This document shows, in pieces, positions 1 to 8,671 of a stretch of 30,910 nucleotides of DNA. Position numbers and translations under genes: made by a program. The stretch is from assembly GCA_964640935.1 (NCBI GenBank), contig CAZXIY010000004.1, forward strand, positions 1 to 30,910. The letters run 5' to 3'. The first letter of the stretch is position 1. Each line of letters opens with the position of its first letter. The notes below the pieces were generated by a model. That model was not told where the DNA came from. It searched no databases and was given only the letters and a program-made list of their open reading frames with translations. The DNA is from CAZXIY01 sp964640935. Its GTDB lineage: Archaea; Thermoplasmatota; Thermoplasmata; Methanomassiliicoccales; Methanomethylophilaceae.

Positions 1-986
1 ATCAGTCCGCCGCATTCACCGAGGATCATCTTGCCATCTTCGGACGCATTCTTCAGACCCTGCAGGAAATCCTTGTTGTCGGAGATACTGTCCAAATGCA
101 GCTCCGGATACCCTCCGCCCAGATAGTAGAAATCGGCATCCGGCAGGCTGTCGCCGTCGGTCGGTCTGAAGAATCTCACATCCATCCCGGCGGCCTTCAT
201 GCACTCGATATTCTCGCGGTAATAGAAGCAATATGCATCATCCATCGGAACGGCCGCCTTCATCCCCGACGAATGATGGGTATAGGGTGACGAGGCATCC
301 ATGTCCCCGACAGCATTCGATTCGGCCACGTCGAGCAGTCTGTCAGTATCCACTTCGGACACCATCCTTTCCAGGACCGGCAGGATCTCCTTCCCGTACT
401 CGTCTATGGTATTGAGACCCAGATGCCTTTGACTGATCGTGCTTTTCGTATCGCGTCTCACAATCCCTATGATCTCGGCATCGGTGTATCTCTCCACCGC
501 TTCGCGGAGCTTCTTTTCATGCTGAGCTCCGGACACGTTATTGAATATCACACCGGCGATGTTTACGTCCGGATCGAACGATTTAAAACCGTTGATGATC
601 GCCGCCGCGCTCCGCGTCAGGGAACGTGCGTTGACAACTAGTACGACGGGGAATCCCAATATCTTTGCCATCTCTGCAGTGGAGCACTCGTCCGTGGTTC
701 CGGACAGTCCTTCATACAATCCTCTGACGCCTTCGACAACGCACAGATCCGCCCCGACCGACGAATAACCGACAAGATTCCTGATCCTGGGTCTGCCCAT
801 CATGAATGAATCCAGGTTCCTGGAATTCCTCCCTGTCGCCAACGTGTGATACATCGGGTCGATGAAGTCCGGACCGATCTTGTAGGCCTGTACCTTGTAT
901 CTCTTCGATAACATCGACAGGATACCTGCAGTGATCGATGTCTTGCCGACGCCGCTGCCGGTGCCGGCTATCACAACGCCTTTCAT
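1..986 (-). CDS. cfbB: Ni-sirohydrochlorin a,c-diamide synthase CfbB (3' end cut by window edge)
   Basis: Glutamine- and ATP-dependent amidotransferase that amidates the a and c acetate side chains of Ni-sirohydrochlorin in F430 synthesis. The 328 visible codons begin at ATG 986. They open with the CobB/CbiA P-loop GTGSGVGKTS (residues 8-17) and end in the class I glutamine amidotransferase domain: the nucleophile motif LGECGGL, with Cys325, is the last thing before the edge. Family members run to about 450-490 residues, so roughly a quarter is missing. The start overlaps the cfbD stop by ATGA. By sequence alone CfbB and the B12 enzyme CbiA/CobB are close relatives. The surrounding cfbA, cfbC, cfbD and cfbE decide for F430. 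Confidence 0.93.
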   Translation of the reverse strand, partial: MKGVVIAGTGSGVGKTSITAGILSMLSKRYKVQAYKIGPDFIDPMYHTLATGRNSRNLDSFMMGRPRIRNLVGYSSVGADLCVVEGVRGLYEGLSGTTDECSTAEMAKILGFPVVLVVNARSLTRSAAAIINGFKSFDPDVNIAGVIFNNVSGAQHEKKLREAVERYTDAEIIGIVRRDTKSTISQRHLGLNTIDEYGKEILPVLERMVSEVDTDRLLDVAESNAVGDMDASSPYTHHSSGMKAAVPMDDAYCFYYRENIECMKAAGMDVRFFRPTDGDSLPDADFYYLGGGYPELHLDSISDNKDFLQGLKNASEDGKMILGECGGL

Positions 987-2062
987 ATCGATCCCCCGAT
1001 CATCTCTCTCAATGTGTCACCGGTCTCCAGCGAAACAATGCGTCTGGTGCCCATGACCATGGAATGGGACGATATCTCCCCGACAGAATTGATGTATCCG
1101 TTCGACAGATAATTCGCGAGCTGCCTCGGCTGATCTGTGATCAAAATATCCTTCTCCGACAATCCGGGATATGCGTGAGGTATACCGAGGACTATGAGCA
1201 GGTCGGGAGAATACCCATCGACCGCTTCAGCCATACGATCGCCGACTATCGCGTACTCGTCGAGTCCGCCTATCACCTTATCGATATGAAGGCCATTAGA
1301 ATCCAGTTCTGACACTATGTCTTCTGCATACCGCCTTATCCTGGGGAGACCTTTGTCGAGAGCCAGATTGGCAACGAATAATACATCGCCGCCGACCTTC
1401 CTCCTCGCTTCGTCCACTGCCAGGAACATATCTGCGAATCTGTACGCCAATTCCTTCTTCGCTATCATCACGACGGCGACCTTCTTTCCGGCACTCAGCG
1501 TATCGAGTATCATTTTGCAGACGCCCATCTTCGTAGGGCCCCTGACAGGAGAGAGGTATTCGCGGCTCGCCATGCCTGTTCTCTTCTCCATGGATGTTGC
1601 GGCCCGCATCATCGTTATCTGACGCTTCTCCTCATCCTCGGACAGCAATCCCGCTTCGTATCCGGCCTCGATGGCCTTGACAGCCCCCTCGGTGTTGTCT
1701 CCCATGCACCCGTGGCAATCAACTGCAAATACAGTGCAACCTATGTCGGCACGTCGGATGGCTGCCGCCATATCCTCACCTATGATCATACTGGCACATG
1801 TACCTATGACGGCAACGGTCTTTGGATTGAACTTCTCTTTCACGGCCTTCAATGTTCTGATAAGAGGCTCTGCCGCGCCGAATACGAGATCGCTGTCAAC
1901 GATCCCGCTGGTAACGACGCGAACGCCTGCTTCCTCCAGCATCCTGGATGCCATGAATCCGCAGCCCGCCGGGCCGTGAACGACGATAACATCCACATCC
2001 ATGTCCCTAGGGGTGTACATTGCGGCGACTATCGGATTCGGACGCGGATGGATAGAATTCAT
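983..2062 (-). CDS. cfbD: Ni-sirohydrochlorin a,c-diamide reductive cyclase, NifD-like subunit CfbD
   Basis: Catalytic partner of CfbC. Together they perform the six-electron reduction and lactam-ring closure that turns Ni-sirohydrochlorin a,c-diamide into seco-F430. The protein is 359 residues from ATG 2062, a start chosen because it forms an ATGA overlap with the cfbE stop; the open frame continues upstream but there it is only the shadow of cfbE. Candidate Fe-S cysteines are Cys34 (HGPAGCGF), Cys89 (GTCAS) and Cys116/Cys119 (VDCHGC). The oxidoreductase/nitrogenase component 1 fold is recognisable but much shorter than NifD. With NifH-like cfbC in the same operon and no nifK, nifE or nifN, a role in nitrogen fixation is ruled out. 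Confidence 0.93.
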   Translation of the reverse strand: MNSIHPRPNPIVAAMYTPRDMDVDVIVVHGPAGCGFMASRMLEEAGVRVVTSGIVDSDLVFGAAEPLIRTLKAVKEKFNPKTVAVIGTCASMIIGEDMAAAIRRADIGCTVFAVDCHGCMGDNTEGAVKAIEAGYEAGLLSEDEEKRQITMMRAATSMEKRTGMASREYLSPVRGPTKMGVCKMILDTLSAGKKVAVVMIAKKELAYRFADMFLAVDEARRKVGGDVLFVANLALDKGLPRIRRYAEDIVSELDSNGLHIDKVIGGLDEYAIVGDRMAEAVDGYSPDLLIVLGIPHAYPGLSEKDILITDQPRQLANYLSNGYINSVGEISSHSMVMGTRRIVSLETGDTLREMIGGSI

Positions 2063-3279
2063 TGGTACCCTTCCTTGATGAACCTCACGATTACGCGGGC
2101 ATCCTTCGGTATCTCGGGATCGGAACCTTTTCCGTCGGTGAACAGCATCCCGACGCCGAAGGAATCCGCCACCGACCTCATGGCATCGGAATCCATCTTG
2201 TCGCATACTTTCTTGCTGACTGGGTCTACAATGACCACAGCACTATTCAGCTCCCCCATATCTTTCAGACAGTTCAGCGTCAAACCTATCGATATGTGCG
2301 ATATGCCCGGGTTACGATCCTTCACGGTCCAGATTCCGTTCTCTTTGGATATCTCTCCCCTCCCGGGGACTCCTTCGAAGGTCTTAAGACCGTTGATGAT
2401 CGCCCATGTTGGGATCCCCATGACCTCACAGATCTTGAGAGCAAGTTCTATGGACGGGATATACTGCAATGAAAGAAAACTGTTCGACAGCGGTACCGTG
2501 TGCTGCACGTTGTTGTAAACGAACCTTATCTTGAGATACTCTCCGAGCTTCGGTGTGGAGATGACTTTCACGGAATCGCCGTATGTGACGAATCTGCGTT
2601 CGCCGTATGATGACCACAGAGCCAGCTCTTCTTCTTTGACAATGTTGATCTTGTCAGTGAGTATGTCTGCCTTCGCATCGGATGCCTTCCTCGTATTCTT
2701 GGCGATCCCATAATCCTCCGCAAGATTGGTTATGGCCGCGATATCGGCCTTTCCGCTCCCGCCGAGCGAGACCTCTGCGATGATGCAGTCATACGGTCTG
2801 TCGTAAATCCTGAGAAGGGACGTTGGGGCGATGCTCATCGCGCCTTCGATCGCATGGCCGGCATCGGTCCACTGTCCCTGTCCCCTCGACGTGTGCAGGA
2901 ATACGGACCTTCCGGCCGTATGCAGCAGATGGGCGAGAAGATAGCATGTGCTTGTCTTCCCCTTCACACCCGTGATCTCTATCCTGTACGCGGTCCCGTC
3001 GCCCATCATATCGTGAACGGCCTGACTGAACGTTTTTCTGGAATCGTAAGTGGATCCATCCAAGAACATGTCGGGACAGTGGGCCGGCGATACGAGAAGA
3101 TCGTAGTGTCCCTTCGGGACCTCATCCCTGACGTCAACTCCGATCGATGCAAGAGAGTCCTTTTTTTCCTTCGTCGCTATGCAGTAGACATCGACGCATG
3201 TGACCGTTTCCCCTCTGCGAACGTATTCTTCCGATAGGATATCACCGCCGTGCGTAAGATCCAGTATCAATACGTGCAT
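2059..3279 (-). CDS. cfbE: Coenzyme F430 synthetase CfbE (MurF-like ligase)
   Basis: ATP-dependent Mur-ligase-family enzyme for the last step of F430 synthesis, activating the g-propionate of seco-F430 so the carbocyclic F ring closes. It has 406 residues. The Mur ligase P-loop lies near residue 104 (GVKGKTSTCYLL), preceded by a Rossmann-like N-terminal domain and followed by the central ATPase and C-terminal domains. The start ATG 3279 is preceded by a Shine-Dalgarno-like GGGTGGA three bases upstream and overlaps the end of cfbA by 13 bases; the stop overlaps the cfbD start (ATGA). A peptidoglycan role is unlikely for an archaeal gene placed among cfb genes. Confidence 0.92.
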   Translation of the reverse strand: MHVLILDLTHGGDILSEEYVRRGETVTCVDVYCIATKEKKDSLASIGVDVRDEVPKGHYDLLVSPAHCPDMFLDGSTYDSRKTFSQAVHDMMGDGTAYRIEITGVKGKTSTCYLLAHLLHTAGRSVFLHTSRGQGQWTDAGHAIEGAMSIAPTSLLRIYDRPYDCIIAEVSLGGSGKADIAAITNLAEDYGIAKNTRKASDAKADILTDKINIVKEEELALWSSYGERRFVTYGDSVKVISTPKLGEYLKIRFVYNNVQHTVPLSNSFLSLQYIPSIELALKICEVMGIPTWAIINGLKTFEGVPGRGEISKENGIWTVKDRNPGISHISIGLTLNCLKDMGELNSAVVIVDPVSKKVCDKMDSDAMRSVADSFGVGMLFTDGKGSDPEIPKDARVIVRFIKEGYQ

Positions 3280-4070
3280 GTTCCACCCTGGCTATGCTTT
3301 TCAATCTTGTCCGCTATGATGTCTGTCAGACGAGGATCCTTTCCGATCGGCCTTGCATATTTGATCGTGATGTTCCTGCCATCGTGTTCGAATGATCCCT
3401 CTGATATGCCGTCGACCAGGTGTATCTTCTCAGGAACATCGTTCTTCAGATGGTCTCCGAGCGAAATGAACAGAGGAAGGACTATTATCTCGTCCACGCC
3501 GTCGTTCGCCATCTCATCCACAACTGCTTCTATCTTCGGATCGTTGAATTCATTGAATGCATAGCGGACGTTCGCGTGTCCCATCTCCGAAAGACGCTTC
3601 GCGTTCAGAGATATCACATTCTTGTTGAAATCCAACCTTGAACCGTGACCGATGACGAGCACCCCGGTTTTTCCGGTCTTGCTGTCGAGATCCTCCACTC
3701 TCTCGTGAAGTATCCTTGCCAACATGGGATCGTCGCCGAACGGCGTCTCGAAATGCATCATGATCCTGTGACCGTCGACCTCTATCTCGCTTTCTGATAT
3801 GCCGTCGGTAAGCTTCAGCTTCGGAGGGATATCCCTTGTCATATGAAGCCCGGAAGCTACGAAGAACGGCACTGCGACGATATCGTCGATACCTGCGGCC
3901 GCCATCTCCTTCAGAGTCTCTTCGATGAATGGGTGCGAAGTCTCGTTGAATCCGATGTATACGTTGTCGTAACCAGCCGCTCTGAGACGGTCTGCCTGAA
4001 GCTCCATGATCTTCTTGTTGTATTCGTATCTGGATCCGTGGCCCACTATCATTATTCCGTTGTTCCTCAT
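3267..4070 (-). CDS. cfbA: Sirohydrochlorin nickelochelatase CfbA, two-domain form
   Basis: Class II chelatase that inserts Ni(II) into sirohydrochlorin, the committed step to F430. The protein is 267 residues and consists of two tandem CbiX/CfbA domains (about 1-130 and 133-260) that resemble each other closely: GHGSR at 10-14 and again at 141-145, and SGLHMTRDIP / LGDHLKNDVP around His76 and His207. Archaeal CfbA is normally a single-domain homodimer of about 125-145 residues, so this is a duplicated, fused form. Both halves keep the metal-binding histidine pair (His11/His76 and His142/His207). The start is one base past the hemD stop, indicating co-translation. Confidence 0.92.
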   Translation of the reverse strand: MRNNGIMIVGHGSRYEYNKKIMELQADRLRAAGYDNVYIGFNETSHPFIEETLKEMAAAGIDDIVAVPFFVASGLHMTRDIPPKLKLTDGISESEIEVDGHRIMMHFETPFGDDPMLARILHERVEDLDSKTGKTGVLVIGHGSRLDFNKNVISLNAKRLSEMGHANVRYAFNEFNDPKIEAVVDEMANDGVDEIIVLPLFISLGDHLKNDVPEKIHLVDGISEGSFEHDGRNITIKYARPIGKDPRLTDIIADKIEKHSQGGTCTY

Positions 4071-4071
4071 T

Positions 4072-4839
4072 TCATTGCCTCTGTTCTTCGTTGATTATTC
4101 TGTAAATCGTTTCCAAAAGACATTTGAAGGTCGATTCGGTCGGAATGATGTCCGTTCCGATCCCTTCGGAAAGAAGTTTCGATCTTGTAGGATCGCCGAT
4201 CGCGGCGATCTTGGAATTGCCGATTACCGCATCCGCATCCTGACCCATGGAATCCAAGAACGACTCCACGGACATCGGGCTGGTGAATGCTATCATGTCG
4301 ATATGTCCCGCCTTACCCTCGGAACGAATCGCATCCGTCCTCTGATCGCCGGCAGCCTTCGCGAGCCTGTAAGCTATCAGCTCGCTCACTTCCATGCCGG
4401 CGTCTGAAAGGCCTTTTTCCAGGATGTCCGAACCGTGATCCGAATGTATGATCAGGACCTTCCCGGAGCCGTGCTTCCCTGTTATGTATCCGACCAGCCC
4501 CGAAGAACTGTATTCGGATGGCATGCCGTCGGTATCAACTCCGGCCCTGTCCAACGAAGCGGACGTCCCCGGGCCTATAGGTATGATCTCGGCATATCCT
4601 ACGAGACGGGACACATCACCCCATTCGGTTTCGCATTCCTCTACCGCTGTGGGCGATGAGAATACGACGATATCGAATTCATGATCCGTCAGTCGATCCT
4701 TTACATCAGAGAAATCTTCTGCAGACCCATGTGTGACGTCCAGCGACGGTGCTGACAGGACTTTGAAACCCATACCCTCGGCCATCTTCACGGAGTCGGC
4801 CAGCCGTCTCTCCGGACGTGTGAAGGCAATAGTGATCAT
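4072..4839 (-). CDS. hemD: Uroporphyrinogen-III synthase HemD
   Basis: Closes hydroxymethylbilane to uroporphyrinogen III with inversion of ring D. The protein has 255 residues, the usual size, and the bilobed pattern of the family: an opening TRPERR segment, VVFSSPTAVE in the first lobe, and DMIAFTSPMSVESF plus AAIGDPTRS in the second. HemD is poorly conserved, so these motifs and its place between cobA and cfbA carry the call. The start ATG 4839 overlaps the cobA stop by ATGA. It supplies the substrate of CobA next door. Confidence 0.88.
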   Translation of the reverse strand: MITIAFTRPERRLADSVKMAEGMGFKVLSAPSLDVTHGSAEDFSDVKDRLTDHEFDIVVFSSPTAVEECETEWGDVSRLVGYAEIIPIGPGTSASLDRAGVDTDGMPSEYSSSGLVGYITGKHGSGKVLIIHSDHGSDILEKGLSDAGMEVSELIAYRLAKAAGDQRTDAIRSEGKAGHIDMIAFTSPMSVESFLDSMGQDADAVIGNSKIAAIGDPTRSKLLSEGIGTDIIPTESTFKCLLETIYRIINEEQRQ

Positions 4840-5573
4840 GAAAGATCACCGAGCGTTTCCCTTTCTGACACCACGCCGCCGATGACTATTATCCCCGGTG
4901 CCTTCAGCCCTTCCGCGGCTATCGTCTCCGACAGCGATCTCAGAACTGTGACGACAGTCCTCTGCTCAGCCCTGGAACCGTCAGTTGTCACTGATACGGG
5001 CGTCTCGGGTGACATACCGCCTTCTATCAGCTCTGATGATATCCTGGATGCGTTGCTCATCCCCATGAGGACGACGATGGTGCCATGCACGTTCGCCAAC
5101 GCTTTCCAATCGACCGGGGCGTTCTTCTCGTTCTTCTCGTGCCCCGTCACTATCGTGACGGATGAGGAATGATCCCTGTGCGTGACAGGTATCCCTGCAA
5201 GTTCGGGCACAGCTATGGATGACGATACGCCCGGTACGACGGTGACACCCACACCGGCCTTTCTCAGAAATGCCGCTTCCTCGGCCCCCCTTCCGAAAAG
5301 GAACGGGTCCCCGCCCTTCAGACGGACGACGGATTTTCCTTTCGATCCGTAGTCGGCCAGTATCTGATTGATCTGGTCCTGCGTCTTGGTATGATTGCAA
5401 CTTCTTTTTCCGACATCGATGAGCAATGCTCCCTTGCACTCGTCGAGCAGAGAATGGTCCGCCAATGCATCGTATACCACGACTTCGGCGGATCTGAGCA
5501 GCCTCATCCCTTCGACGGTCATCAGACCCGGATCTCCGGGTCCGGCCCCGACCAGATAAACATGTCCGGTCAT
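4836..5573 (-). CDS. cobA: Uroporphyrinogen-III C-methyltransferase (SUMT)
   Basis: S-adenosylmethionine-dependent methylation of uroporphyrinogen III at C2 and C7 to precorrin-2, the branch point to siroheme, B12 and F430. The protein has 245 residues and carries the SUMT signatures in order: VYLVGAGPGDPGLMT near residues 5-19, VVVYDALADHSL, VRLKGGDPFLFGRG near 84-97, VVPGVSSS, and the GIPVTHRDHSSSVTIVTGH stretch. It is a stand-alone methyltransferase, not fused to a CysG dehydrogenase or to HemD; those two activities are separate genes in this operon. ATGA overlaps join it to hemC upstream and hemD downstream. Confidence 0.95.
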   Translation of the reverse strand: MTGHVYLVGAGPGDPGLMTVEGMRLLRSAEVVVYDALADHSLLDECKGALLIDVGKRSCNHTKTQDQINQILADYGSKGKSVVRLKGGDPFLFGRGAEEAAFLRKAGVGVTVVPGVSSSIAVPELAGIPVTHRDHSSSVTIVTGHEKNEKNAPVDWKALANVHGTIVVLMGMSNASRISSELIEGGMSPETPVSVTTDGSRAEQRTVVTVLRSLSETIAAEGLKAPGIIVIGGVVSERETLGDLS

Positions 5574-6442
5574 TGCCCATCACCTTTCAGTATGTCCGAC
5601 ATACGCAGCAATTCGTTCTCGAGATCGTTCAACGGGAACGCCGAGTCTGTCTTTATCGGCTCGTCGGAATATTCGAAAGATATCGCACTGATGTGAATAT
5701 CGTTCCTGCCATGCAGCTCGGCATGTATTCCGATCGGCGACGAACATCCGGCACCCATGAGCTTCATGAGCCTGCGTTCCGCATCCACTTCGGTCCTGGT
5801 CTTCGGATCGTTCAGACGGCTCAGGATATTCACCGTCCTTTTGTCGTCCTTTCTGCACACGACCGCTATCGCCCCCTGTGCAGGGGCAGGTATAAACACT
5901 TCCGGATCCAGCGACACCATCGGCCTGTCGACGGACAGGCGCTCCAATCCTGCTTTTGCCAATATTATCGCATCATAATCGCCCTTGTCGAGCTTTGACA
6001 GCCTGGTCCTGATGTTGCCGCGCAGATTAGCGGTCCTCAGGTCCGGCCTTATCGACAGGAGCATCGCCGATCTGCGTATCGACGATGTGCCGACTACCGC
6101 ATTGTGCGGTAAATCTTTGATACCGCACGGCAGCATCACATCCTCCGGGGACGCTCTCGGCAGTACCGCGGGTATGCACAGACCTTCCGCAGTATCGATA
6201 GGCATATCCTTCATGGAATTGACTGAGACGTCTATCTTCCCGCTCAGAAGAGCTGCATCCAATTCCCTGACGAATGCCCCGTAACCCTGCAGTTTGTCCA
6301 ACGGGGATGTCAGATCGAGATCCCCCGACGATTTCATCGGCTTGATCTCGTACTCGATATCAGGATATTCGGCCTTCAGAGCATCTGCGAATATCTGCGT
6401 CTGCATCATCGCCAATTCGCTTTCCCTTGTCCCTATTATCAT
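5570..6442 (-). CDS. hemC: Porphobilinogen deaminase (hydroxymethylbilane synthase) HemC
   Basis: Polymerises four porphobilinogens into hydroxymethylbilane. The protein has 290 residues, close to the usual 300. It shows IIGTRESELAMMQT at the N terminus, DLDLTSPLDK, the catalytic Asp region VNSMKDMP, the substrate-binding GTSSIRR and LRGNIRTRLSKL, and the dipyrromethane cofactor cysteine in MGAGCSSPIGIHAE near residue 233. All catalytic features are intact. The start overlaps the hemL stop and its stop overlaps the cobA start, both as ATGA. Confidence 0.96.
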   Translation of the reverse strand: MIIGTRESELAMMQTQIFADALKAEYPDIEYEIKPMKSSGDLDLTSPLDKLQGYGAFVRELDAALLSGKIDVSVNSMKDMPIDTAEGLCIPAVLPRASPEDVMLPCGIKDLPHNAVVGTSSIRRSAMLLSIRPDLRTANLRGNIRTRLSKLDKGDYDAIILAKAGLERLSVDRPMVSLDPEVFIPAPAQGAIAVVCRKDDKRTVNILSRLNDPKTRTEVDAERRLMKLMGAGCSSPIGIHAELHGRNDIHISAISFEYSDEPIKTDSAFPLNDLENELLRMSDILKGDGQ

Positions 6443-7695
6443 GTTCTCACCGTCGCGAGGAAATCATCGAATGTCCGGGCGAATCTGGTGAGGGACTCGT
6501 CGTCATGTGCTGTGGAGATGAATTCCACCTCCATTGCCGAAGGCGGAAGATAGAACCCATGTTCCAGCATATACAGGAACATCCTGCGGAACATTTTCGT
6601 GTCCGCGGTCTTCGCCTCTTTTCCGTTCTTTACAGAATCCTTTCCGAAGAATACCTGGAACATCGACGGAGCGCTCTGAACGCAGCCGCAGATCCCTCTG
6701 TCGGTCAGGCTGTCCTCCATCGATCCGGTAACATCGACGGTTTTTTTCGACAGATTATGATAGACATCGGACGTAAGCATCTCCAGGGTCTTGCATCCTG
6801 CAACGGCCGTAACTGGGTTGCCGGAGAATGTCCCGGCCTCATAGACGCTGCCGAAAGGTGCCAGATGATCCATTATCTCTCTTTTTCCGGCTATTGCTCC
6901 GACCGGGAATCCGCCCCCGATGATCTTTCCCATCGTGCACAGGTCCGGTCTCACGCCGTACAGGGATTGAGCACCGCCAGCGGAAACGCGTGATCCTGTT
7001 ATCACCTCGTCCATTATCATCAGGACATTGTGTTCGGATGTGATCCTCCTGACATCCTCCAGATACCCTTTTTCCGGAGGGACCACTCCATTGTTCCCCA
7101 TTATGGGTTCGAGGATTACGGCAGCTACACTGTTGCCGGATCCCAAGAACGATTCCAGAGCTTCTGGGTCGTTGTATTCCACTACATGCGTGTCTGATAT
7201 CGCACCCTGCGTTACACCCGAAGAGAATGGCGTCCCGGACCCGTTGACCATCAATGCGTCGTTGGAGCCGTGAAATCCGCCGTTCATCTTCACTATGCCG
7301 CTCTTGCCCGTGAATCCTCTTGCGAGACGGATCGCATGCATCGTCGCCTCCGTCCCGGAATTCGTGAGTCTAACGGAATCGGCGCACGGTACCCTGGAAC
7401 ATATCGTCTTCACCAACCTCAGTTCCTGTTCGGACGGCATGCCGAACACTGTGCCTCTGTCCAATTGGCCTTTAACCGCCTGCATCACGTCAGGGTTGGA
7501 ATGTCCCAGGATCAATGGGCCGTATGCCATGCAAAGATCCGTGTATCTGTTGCCGTCGACATCTGTTATCGTACTTCCGCTGCACCTGTTGGCGAAGATC
7601 GGATACGGCTCGAACGCACGCACCGGACTAGATACCCCGCCGGGTGTGGATCCGCGCAGCACTTCGTACATATCTGCCGAAACATCGGTATGCAA
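6439..7695 (-). CDS. hemL: Glutamate-1-semialdehyde 2,1-aminomutase HemL
   Basis: PLP enzyme that isomerises glutamate-1-semialdehyde to 5-aminolevulinate. It shows STPGGVSSPVRAF near the N terminus, NSGTEATMHAIRLAR, FHGSND, MDEVITGSR, and the PLP lysine in TMGKIIGGGFPVGA. The start is uncertain. The frame opens as far as 7734, but that part lies inside hemB. I prefer TTG at 7695, preceded five bases upstream by a GAGGCGG ribosome-binding site and ten bases after the hemB stop, giving 418 residues; ATG 7671 is the alternative. The stop overlaps the hemC start (ATGA). Confidence 0.93.
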   Translation of the reverse strand: MHTDVSADMYEVLRGSTPGGVSSPVRAFEPYPIFANRCSGSTITDVDGNRYTDLCMAYGPLILGHSNPDVMQAVKGQLDRGTVFGMPSEQELRLVKTICSRVPCADSVRLTNSGTEATMHAIRLARGFTGKSGIVKMNGGFHGSNDALMVNGSGTPFSSGVTQGAISDTHVVEYNDPEALESFLGSGNSVAAVILEPIMGNNGVVPPEKGYLEDVRRITSEHNVLMIMDEVITGSRVSAGGAQSLYGVRPDLCTMGKIIGGGFPVGAIAGKREIMDHLAPFGSVYEAGTFSGNPVTAVAGCKTLEMLTSDVYHNLSKKTVDVTGSMEDSLTDRGICGCVQSAPSMFQVFFGKDSVKNGKEAKTADTKMFRRMFLYMLEHGFYLPPSAMEVEFISTAHDDESLTRFARTFDDFLATVRT

Positions 7696-7705
7696 TTCGA
7701 CCGCC

Positions 7706-8671
7706 TCACAGCATTTTCGCCGCTTCTTCGGCAAAATATGTGATAATCATATCGGCGCCTGCCCTCTTTATGCAGATTAGCGATTCCATCACCGCTCTCT
7801 TCTCGTCGATCCAGCCGTTAGCCGCGGCTGCCTTTATCATAGAATATTCACCAGAGACCTGATAAGCGGCAATTGGAACATCGAACCTGCTCCTGGCCTC
7901 AGATATGACATCCAGGTAAGGCATCGCCGGTTTCACCATGATGATGTCTGCCCCCTCATCTATGTCCAGTTCGATCTCGCGCATCGCTTCCCTGCGGTTG
8001 CCGCACTGCATCTGATACTGTGAGCGCGTCCCCTTGCCGAGCGAAGAACCGGCCGCGTCCCTGAAAGGACCGTAGAATACGCTGCAGTACTTCGCACTGT
8101 ACGCCATTATGGGAATGTTCCTGTGGCCGGCATCGTCCAACGCTTTGCGTATCGCTCCGACCTGGCCGTCCATCATTCCGCTTGGAGCTATCATATCAGC
8201 CCCTGCGTCCGCCTGGGAGACTGCGATCCTGCCGTATTGCTCCAAAGTAGAATCGTTATCGACTTCGCTGTTGTGCACGATCCCGCAATGTCCGTGGTCG
8301 GTGTATTCGCACATGCACAGGTCGGCGATGACAGTCAATCCGGAATTCTCCTTGAGGCCGCTTATAGCCTTCTGAACGACACCTGTTTCAGAATAGGCCT
8401 GCGAACCTTCGGCGTCCTTTTTCTTCGGGACCCCGAACACCATCACAGATCCGATCCCGTTGCCTTCGATACGGGATGCGATGTCCCCGAACCCCGCGAG
8501 CGGGTGCACATCCACGCCGGGCATTGAATCCACCGATCCGCTCTTAGTCCTGTTCTCGTCGAAGAACATGGGTAATATCATATCGGACGGGCGCAGGCTC
8601 GTCTCAGATACGAGATCCCTGATCTCCTGCGAATTTCTCAGTCTTCTCATTCTTGTGTTTGGAAATGTCAT
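7706..8671 (-). CDS. hemB: 5-aminolevulinate dehydratase (porphobilinogen synthase) HemB
   Basis: Condenses two 5-aminolevulinates to porphobilinogen. The protein has 321 residues, the standard length. The zinc-type cysteine cluster is present (CMCEYTDHGHCGI, three cysteines), as are the two active-site lysine regions, AYSAKYCSVFYGPFRDA and IMVKPAMPYLD. This is therefore a zinc-dependent rather than magnesium-only enzyme. The start ATG 8671 overlaps the hemA stop by ATGA, and hemL follows after a short gap. Confidence 0.96.
   Translation of the reverse strand: MTFPNTRMRRLRNSQEIRDLVSETSLRPSDMILPMFFDENRTKSGSVDSMPGVDVHPLAGFGDIASRIEGNGIGSVMVFGVPKKKDAEGSQAYSETGVVQKAISGLKENSGLTVIADLCMCEYTDHGHCGIVHNSEVDNDSTLEQYGRIAVSQADAGADMIAPSGMMDGQVGAIRKALDDAGHRNIPIMAYSAKYCSVFYGPFRDAAGSSLGKGTRSQYQMQCGNRREAMREIELDIDEGADIIMVKPAMPYLDVISEARSRFDVPIAAYQVSGEYSMIKAAAANGWIDEKRAVMESLICIKRAGADMIITYFAEEAAKML

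Noticed and set aside
983..3279. cfbC and cfbD as nitrogenase genes (NifH, NifD)
   Set aside because: The CfbD product is too short for NifD, no nifK, nifE, nifN or nifB is present, and both genes sit among F430 genes.
3267..5573. cobA and the CbiX-like chelatase as part of a cobalamin operon
   Set aside because: No cbi or cob ring-contraction genes are present, while the full F430 set is.
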